In this document: piece after piece, positions 5,183 through 9,148 of the stretch
How positions within the stretch are numbered: position 1 is the first letter of the stretch
Layout: the number at the start of each line of letters is the position of its first letter
NCBI GenBank assembly: GCA_003233255.1
Contig: QILH01000266.1
Location: 1-9,148, forward strand
Length of the DNA stretch: 9,148 nucleotides
Reading direction: 5' to 3'
DNA from: Gammaproteobacteria bacterium
Lineage (GTDB): Bacteria; Pseudomonadota; Gammaproteobacteria; UBA6429; Thiohalophilaceae
Position numbers and translations under genes: made by a program
Notes under the pieces: model-generated
What the model saw: only the letters and a program-made list of their open reading frames with translations
Databases searched by the model: none
What the model was told of the DNA's origin: nothing

Positions 5183-7158
5183 TTGTAGAGTTTGGACAAT
5201 TCGCCTTAATCCTTGCGCTCATCCTGGCCCTTATTCAGGCCGTGCTGCCGTTGATTGGAACCCTCATCAACCTGCCAAACCTTATTCTCGTGGCACGCCC
5301 GGCAGCACAGGCACAGTTTCTAGCCCTGGTGATTTCCTTTGCCTGTCTAGTCTACGCATTTGTGATCCACGATTTTTCCGTCGCGTATGTTGCCAATAAT
5401 TCTAATACCAACTTACCGCTGCTTTATCGCGTGTCTGCAGTATGGGGTGCACATGAAGGATCGCTATTGTTATGGGCATTGGTACTGAGCCTCTGGACAT
5501 TCGCCGTCACAATCTTTAGTCGCCAGGTTCCTCCCCTGATGCTGGCACGCGTGGTGTCAATAATGGGCTGGATCAGTATCGGTTTTTTATTATTTTTAAT
5601 CATAACCTCCAATCCATTTGCACGTTTGTTCCCCGTTCCCGCGCAAGGACATGACCTGAACCCATTGTTACAGGATTTCGGATTGGCCATTCATCCGCCG
5701 ATGTTATACATGGGTTATGTCGGCTTGTCGGTGGCATTTGCCTTTGCCATCGCAGCAATGTGGGCCAATCGACTCGATTCGGCCTGGGCACGCTGGTCAC
5801 GTCCCTGGACCAATATTGCCTGGATCTTTTTAACCCTCGGCATCGCGCTGGGCAGCTGGTGGGCCTATTATGAATTGGGCTGGGGCGGCTGGTGGTTCTG
5901 GGATCCGGTCGAAAATGCCTCGTTCATGCCCTGGTTGGTCGCCACAGCCCTGATCCATTCACTGGCCGTTACCGATAAACGCAGCAGTTTTAAGGCCTGG
6001 ACGGCCTTATTGGCGATATTTGCCTTTTCACTCAGCCTGTTGGGTACCTTCCTGGTTCGCTCTGGGGTACTGACCTCGGTGCATGCCTTTGCCAGCGATC
6101 CGGAACGCGGGGTTTTCATATTACTCTTCCTGCTTCTGGTCGTTGGTGGCTCGCTCACCTTATTTGCCATGCGCGCACCCTTGATCAAATCACACAGTCA
6201 ATTTTCGTTGCTTTCGCGTGAGACCGCGCTGTTACTGAATAATATTTTCCTGGTGGTGCTGGCAATTGGTATTTTAGCTGGCACCCTGTTTCCTATCTTT
6301 ACCGTGGCACTCAACCTCGGTAAATATTCGGTTGGTTTTCCATTCTTTAACTTTATATTTGTATTACTCGGCACCCCACTTGCCCTGTTATTAGGCTTCG
6401 GGCAACTGTTACGCTGGAAAAAAGATCGTGCCCGACAACACATCACAAAACTTATTCCATTGGCCATAAGCATTCTACTTGCGGTGGCTAGCGTATTGAT
6501 GATGTCCTATTTTTCTTTTTACGCCTTACTCGGCATGAGCCTGGCATGGTGGATGCTAATCATGACTATCACCAGTTTCATGCAACGTTTTAAAAACCAG
6601 CCATTCTCATTTTCTTCATTACGAAAAATACCACCCTCATATTATGGAACGCATATCGCTCATATTGGTGTCGTTGTTTTCTGTGTGGGCATCACCCTCA
6701 CCTCGAATTACTCCAGCAAAAAAGATGTATTACTCAAACCAGGTGAGTCTTATCAAATGGATGGTTACCGCTATAAATTCAACGGCGCTAAACAAATAAC
6801 CGGACCAAACTATCGTGGCTATGAAGGCGACGTTGTTATTACCAAAAATAATACCGTCATCGCAAACATGAAACCACAAAAGCGTATCTACTTTTCACAG
6901 CAAAATCCTATGACCGAAGCGGCAATCGATGCGGGCTTTACCCGCGACCTGTTTGTTGCCCTTGGAGAAGAACGCGGACAAGCCGGCGCCTGGACGCTTC
7001 GCCTTTACTATAAGCCCTTCATACGATGGATCTGGTTGGGCGCAATCATTATGTCGTTGGGTGGTCTGGTGGCAAGCTTCGACAAACGCTATCGGCAAAA
7101 GAATAAACGTACGCAAACCGCCGCGGAAAAAGATCGCCCTGACGGAGAACTGGCCTGA
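5179..7158 (+). CDS. ccmF: Cytochrome c haem lyase subunit CcmF
   Basis: CcmF is the large integral membrane core of the haem ligase. It takes haem from CcmE, reduces it through its own b haem, and with CcmH and CcmI attaches it to the CXXCH motif of apocytochrome c in the periplasm. At 659 residues it is near the E. coli length (647). Landmarks: VAYVANNSNTNLPLLYRVSAVWGAHEGS at 68-95; the WWD signature LGWGGWWFWDPVENASFMPW at 233-252; WWD-haem ligand histidines His172 (IHPPMLYMG) and His302 (SVHAFASDP); b-haem ligands His260 (ALIHSLAV) and His495 in the AHIG context (His492 is close by). About fifteen membrane segments are expected, and a periplasmic domain spans about 510-610. The ATG overlaps ccmE by 4 nt (ATGA) with no Shine-Dalgarno, so initiation probably depends on coupling. 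The TGA shares one base with ccmG. Confidence 0.97.
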   Translation: MIVEFGQFALILALILALIQAVLPLIGTLINLPNLILVARPAAQAQFLALVISFACLVYAFVIHDFSVAYVANNSNTNLPLLYRVSAVWGAHEGSLLLWALVLSLWTFAVTIFSRQVPPLMLARVVSIMGWISIGFLLFLIITSNPFARLFPVPAQGHDLNPLLQDFGLAIHPPMLYMGYVGLSVAFAFAIAAMWANRLDSAWARWSRPWTNIAWIFLTLGIALGSWWAYYELGWGGWWFWDPVENASFMPWLVATALIHSLAVTDKRSSFKAWTALLAIFAFSLSLLGTFLVRSGVLTSVHAFASDPERGVFILLFLLLVVGGSLTLFAMRAPLIKSHSQFSLLSRETALLLNNIFLVVLAIGILAGTLFPIFTVALNLGKYSVGFPFFNFIFVLLGTPLALLLGFGQLLRWKKDRARQHITKLIPLAISILLAVASVLMMSYFSFYALLGMSLAWWMLIMTITSFMQRFKNQPFSFSSLRKIPPSYYGTHIAHIGVVVFCVGITLTSNYSSKKDVLLKPGESYQMDGYRYKFNGAKQITGPNYRGYEGDVVITKNNTVIANMKPQKRIYFSQQNPMTEAAIDAGFTRDLFVALGEERGQAGAWTLRLYYKPFIRWIWLGAIIMSLGGLVASFDKRYRQKNKRTQTAAEKDRPDGELA

Positions 7159-7691
7159 TGCTGCGTTATCTCATTCCGTTAGCCGTTTTTATTATTCTGG
7201 TGATTTTTCTGGCCATCGGACTGAAAAATGATCCCCGTTATGTACCGTCACCGCTGATTGGCAAACCAGCACCGGACTTTTCTCTGCCGCGTTTATTTAC
7301 ACCCAGTACGACGTTTGGCCCCAAATCATTAAGAGGCAAGGTGTGGATATTAAATGCCTGGACATCGGACTGTGTTGGCTGCCGCCAGGAACATCCCTAT
7401 CTACTCGCGCTATCAAAAAATAAGCTGATAAATTTAATCGGGCTGGACTACCGCGATTCAAACACATTAGCAATAGCATTGCTAAAGGAACACGGAAATC
7501 CTTATCAGGTGGTCGTTACCGATCAGGACGGCAGCGTTGGCATCGACTATGGTGTCTATGCGGTGCCTGAGACTTTTATAATCGATAAAAAAGGCATCAT
7601 CCGCTTTAAATACATTGGCCCGCTGTTTCCAGACGAGATAAATAAAACCATACTGCCATTAATTAAAAAACTGAATGAGGAAGTCGGTTAA
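7158..7691 (+). CDS. ccmG: Thiol:disulfide interchange protein CcmG (DsbE)
   Basis: CcmG is a membrane-anchored periplasmic thioredoxin that reduces apocytochrome and CcmH disulfides, using electrons from DsbD/CcdA. The 177-residue protein has an N-terminal anchor (about 4-22) and a thioredoxin fold: IGKPAPDFSLPRL at 34-46, KVWILNAW at 61-68, redox site CVGC with Cys72 and Cys75, RQEHP at 76-80, and DYGVYAVPETFIID at 130-143 with cis-Pro137 and the CcmG-typical acidic residue Glu138. It is odd in that the residue before Cys72 is Asp71 where the family normally has Trp (WCxxC), and the dipeptide is Val-Gly. Flanking residues fit CcmG precisely, so the assignment is firm. GGAG (7144-7147) lies 10 nt before the start; the ATG overlaps the ccmF stop by one base, and the TAA overlaps ccmH likewise. 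Confidence 0.94.
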   Translation: MLRYLIPLAVFIILVIFLAIGLKNDPRYVPSPLIGKPAPDFSLPRLFTPSTTFGPKSLRGKVWILNAWTSDCVGCRQEHPYLLALSKNKLINLIGLDYRDSNTLAIALLKEHGNPYQVVVTDQDGSVGIDYGVYAVPETFIIDKKGIIRFKYIGPLFPDEINKTILPLIKKLNEEVG

Positions 7692-8203
7692 TGATAATTA
7701 ACCAGCTTACTTTATTCTGGACTAAATTATTCCGAGCAAAGCTCTTTGTCGTCGCGTGTCTGTTTTTATTTTCACTGGTATCACTCAGCCAGGCGGGAAT
7801 TGAAGTCCGCAATTTTAGCAACTCTGCACAGGAACGCCGCTATCATCAATTAGTCGATGAAATACGCTGTCTAGTGTGTCAAAACCAGAATCTTGCTGAT
7901 TCAAACTCACAACTGGCTCAGGATTTACGTAATAAAATATATGACAAGGTCAAAGCTAACCAGACTAATCAACAGGTCATCGATTATATGGTGGAGCGCT
8001 ATGGTCAGTTTGTTCTCTATAATCCACCCTTTGATCTGGTCACATCGTTTATCTGGATCGGCCCGTTTATTTTAGTAATTGCTGCGATCATCCTGCTCGT
8101 GATCACCATAGTTAGTCGGAGTAAAGCCACGCCCGTCGAACTCAGCGAAGCTGATCACACACGCTATCGGAAATTACTCGATAATGAGGATAAAAATACA
8201 TGA
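7691..8203 (+). CDS. ccmH: Cytochrome c maturation thiol oxidoreductase CcmH
   Basis: CcmH (CycL/Ccl2 type) is a membrane-anchored periplasmic protein that handles the apocytochrome cysteines in the haem ligase complex with CcmF and CcmI. The 170-residue product has an N-terminal hydrophobic signal segment at about 17-35 (ending SLSQA, a plausible signal peptidase site before GIEVRNF), the redox motif IRCLVCQNQNLADSNS with Cys60 and Cys63 at 58-73, VIDYMVERYGQFVLYNPPF at 96-114, and a second membrane helix at about 119-142 followed by a short cytoplasmic tail. It has no TPR region, so it equals the N-terminal half of E. coli CcmH; the rest is the separate ccmI. Shine-Dalgarno GAGGA (7677-7681) sits 9 nt before the ATG, which overlaps the ccmG TAA (TAATG). 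Confidence 0.95.
   Translation: MIINQLTLFWTKLFRAKLFVVACLFLFSLVSLSQAGIEVRNFSNSAQERRYHQLVDEIRCLVCQNQNLADSNSQLAQDLRNKIYDKVKANQTNQQVIDYMVERYGQFVLYNPPFDLVTSFIWIGPFILVIAAIILLVITIVSRSKATPVELSEADHTRYRKLLDNEDKNT
8186..8190 (+). promoter_or_regulatory. Ribosome binding site of ccmI
   Basis: GAGGA lies 9 nt before the ATG at 8200 and 12 nt before a second in-frame ATG at 8203. The spacing favours 8200 as the start, which gives an ATGA overlap with the ccmH stop. Confidence 0.6.
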
Positions 8204-9148
8204 TGGGCTTTATCTTTCTCAGCTTTGCACTGCTGGCGGCCGTTATCTGGCTGATCGCTCCCGCTTTATTTGGGCGTAAAATCGATAATATTGATAACAA
8301 TAAGCAATTTAATATTAACATCGCCAAAGAACGTCTGGCCGAACTTGAAATACAGTTTAAAAATAGCGAAATAGAGCAGAGCCAGTATGATCAAATCAAA
8401 AATGAAATCGAATCATCTTTACTGGATGACACCGATGAACAAAAAAATATCCAGCTAAAACGCGAACTACCCACTAATTACAATCGTATTATCCTGATCA
8501 TGTTAATGGCTATCCCCTTTACGGCCTTTGGCCTTTACCAATACTGGGGCGCACCTGATATGATAAGCATGACAACAACCCGCTCTGCTCAAACAGATTC
8601 AAATCCGAACGCCAACTCAAGTGACGCACAAAACAAACATTCCGGGGGTTTATCCGAAGCCATCACCAAGCTCGAAACACGTTTAGTGGCCGAACCCAAC
8701 AACCCAGATGGCTGGTTCATGCTGGCACGCAGCTACTCAGTGCAAAAACAATATAAGAAGGCTGCCGATGCTTTTCGTAAATTGCATGCCCTGGTAGGTG
8801 ATCAACCGATGGTGTTACTCGGTCTGGCCGACACGCTCACCATGTCACGCAATGGTGACATGAGCGGTGAACCCTTCGAGCTTGCTAAAAAAGCGCTCGC
8901 ACTTGAACCCAATAATATTACCGCACTGTGGTTAACCGCTATGGGTTATAACAATGCTGGTGACATACCCAGGGCACTCGAGTTATTGCAAACGCTACTA
9001 CCGCTATTGGGCGACGATTCACAATCAAGCCAGGAAGTTCGAACGCTGATCGCCAATGCGCAAAGAAAATTAGGTATTAAAATCGATCAAGCTACGATGG
9101 CGCCCAATTCGACAGTGCAACCGGCTCAACCCCGGCAGATAAATCAAC
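8200..9148 (+). CDS. ccmI: Cytochrome c maturation protein CcmI (3' partial)
   Basis: CcmI (CycH) is the apocytochrome c chaperone of the haem ligase; its periplasmic TPR domain holds the C-terminal part of apocytochrome for CcmFH. The frame is open from 8200 to the window end, giving at least 316 codons with no stop; family members are often near 400 residues. Seen in order: membrane helix 1 (about 4-24); a charged cytoplasmic loop with the conserved INIAKERLAELE-type segment at 38-50 and likely coiled coil to about 90; membrane helix 2 (about 95-113) followed by YQYWGAPDM; a Ser/Asn/Gln-rich linker at 122-148; then TPR-like repeats including AITKLETRLVAEPNNPDGWF at 154-173, ARSYSVQKQYKKAADAFRKL at 176-195 and AKKALALEPNNITALWLTAM at 229-248. 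The start is ATG 8200 (8203 is possible). The DNA is notably AT-rich. Not fused to ccmH. Confidence 0.93.
   Translation, partial: MMGFIFLSFALLAAVIWLIAPALFGRKIDNIDNNKQFNINIAKERLAELEIQFKNSEIEQSQYDQIKNEIESSLLDDTDEQKNIQLKRELPTNYNRIILIMLMAIPFTAFGLYQYWGAPDMISMTTTRSAQTDSNPNANSSDAQNKHSGGLSEAITKLETRLVAEPNNPDGWFMLARSYSVQKQYKKAADAFRKLHALVGDQPMVLLGLADTLTMSRNGDMSGEPFELAKKALALEPNNITALWLTAMGYNNAGDIPRALELLQTLLPLLGDDSQSSQEVRTLIANAQRKLGIKIDQATMAPNSTVQPAQPRQINQ

Noticed and set aside
5424..6473. Several minus-strand open frames antisense to ccmF
   Set aside because: They are shadows of a highly conserved + strand gene with no start signals or recognisable domains of their own.

Overview
The window is a stretch of gammaproteobacterial chromosome with two functional blocks on the + strand. 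On the left is the end of the ATP-dependent protease operon: hslV (5' truncated by the window edge), hslU and a small DUF971-domain gene, closed by a strong intrinsic terminator at about 2240-2260. On the right is a full System I cytochrome c maturation (Ccm) operon in the order ccmA-B-C-D-E-F-G-H-I, with ccmI running off the right edge. Every real gene is on the + strand; no mobile element, tRNA, rRNA, CRISPR array or phage gene was seen.

The proteins align well from memory with the E. coli HslVU and Ccm proteins. The separate ccmH and ccmI genes are as in Pseudomonas-type operons rather than the fused E. coli CcmH. This points to a gammaproteobacterium that respires with c-type cytochromes. 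Genus cannot be assigned from the sequence alone. hslVU is visibly richer in G+C than the right end, where ccmG-ccmI become AT-rich, but nothing else suggests recent transfer.

The Ccm genes work as one assembly line. CcmA and CcmB with CcmC and CcmD load haem onto the periplasmic chaperone CcmE. CcmF with CcmH and CcmI ligates haem to apocytochrome, and CcmG and CcmH keep the CXXCH cysteines reduced. The genes are packed tightly: most junctions are 1-, 4- or 8-nt overlaps, which suggests translational coupling. ccmD (52 codons) and the open-ended ccmI were read directly from the sequence.

No wholly new system was found. The points most worth a second look are: (1) a hexanucleotide tandem repeat spanning the ccmE stop and ccmF start, which gives CcmE a Ser-Pro tail and leaves ccmF without a Shine-Dalgarno; (2) the 207-bp ccm leader, with four copies of an ACCGAA/TTCGGT hexamer that can form mutually exclusive hairpins, one terminator-like just before ccmA; (3) a CcmC whose tryptophan-rich haem-binding motif carries an extra glycine and whose second conserved loop lacks the usual Trp pair; (4) a CcmG active site reading DCVGC in place of the usual WCxxC.
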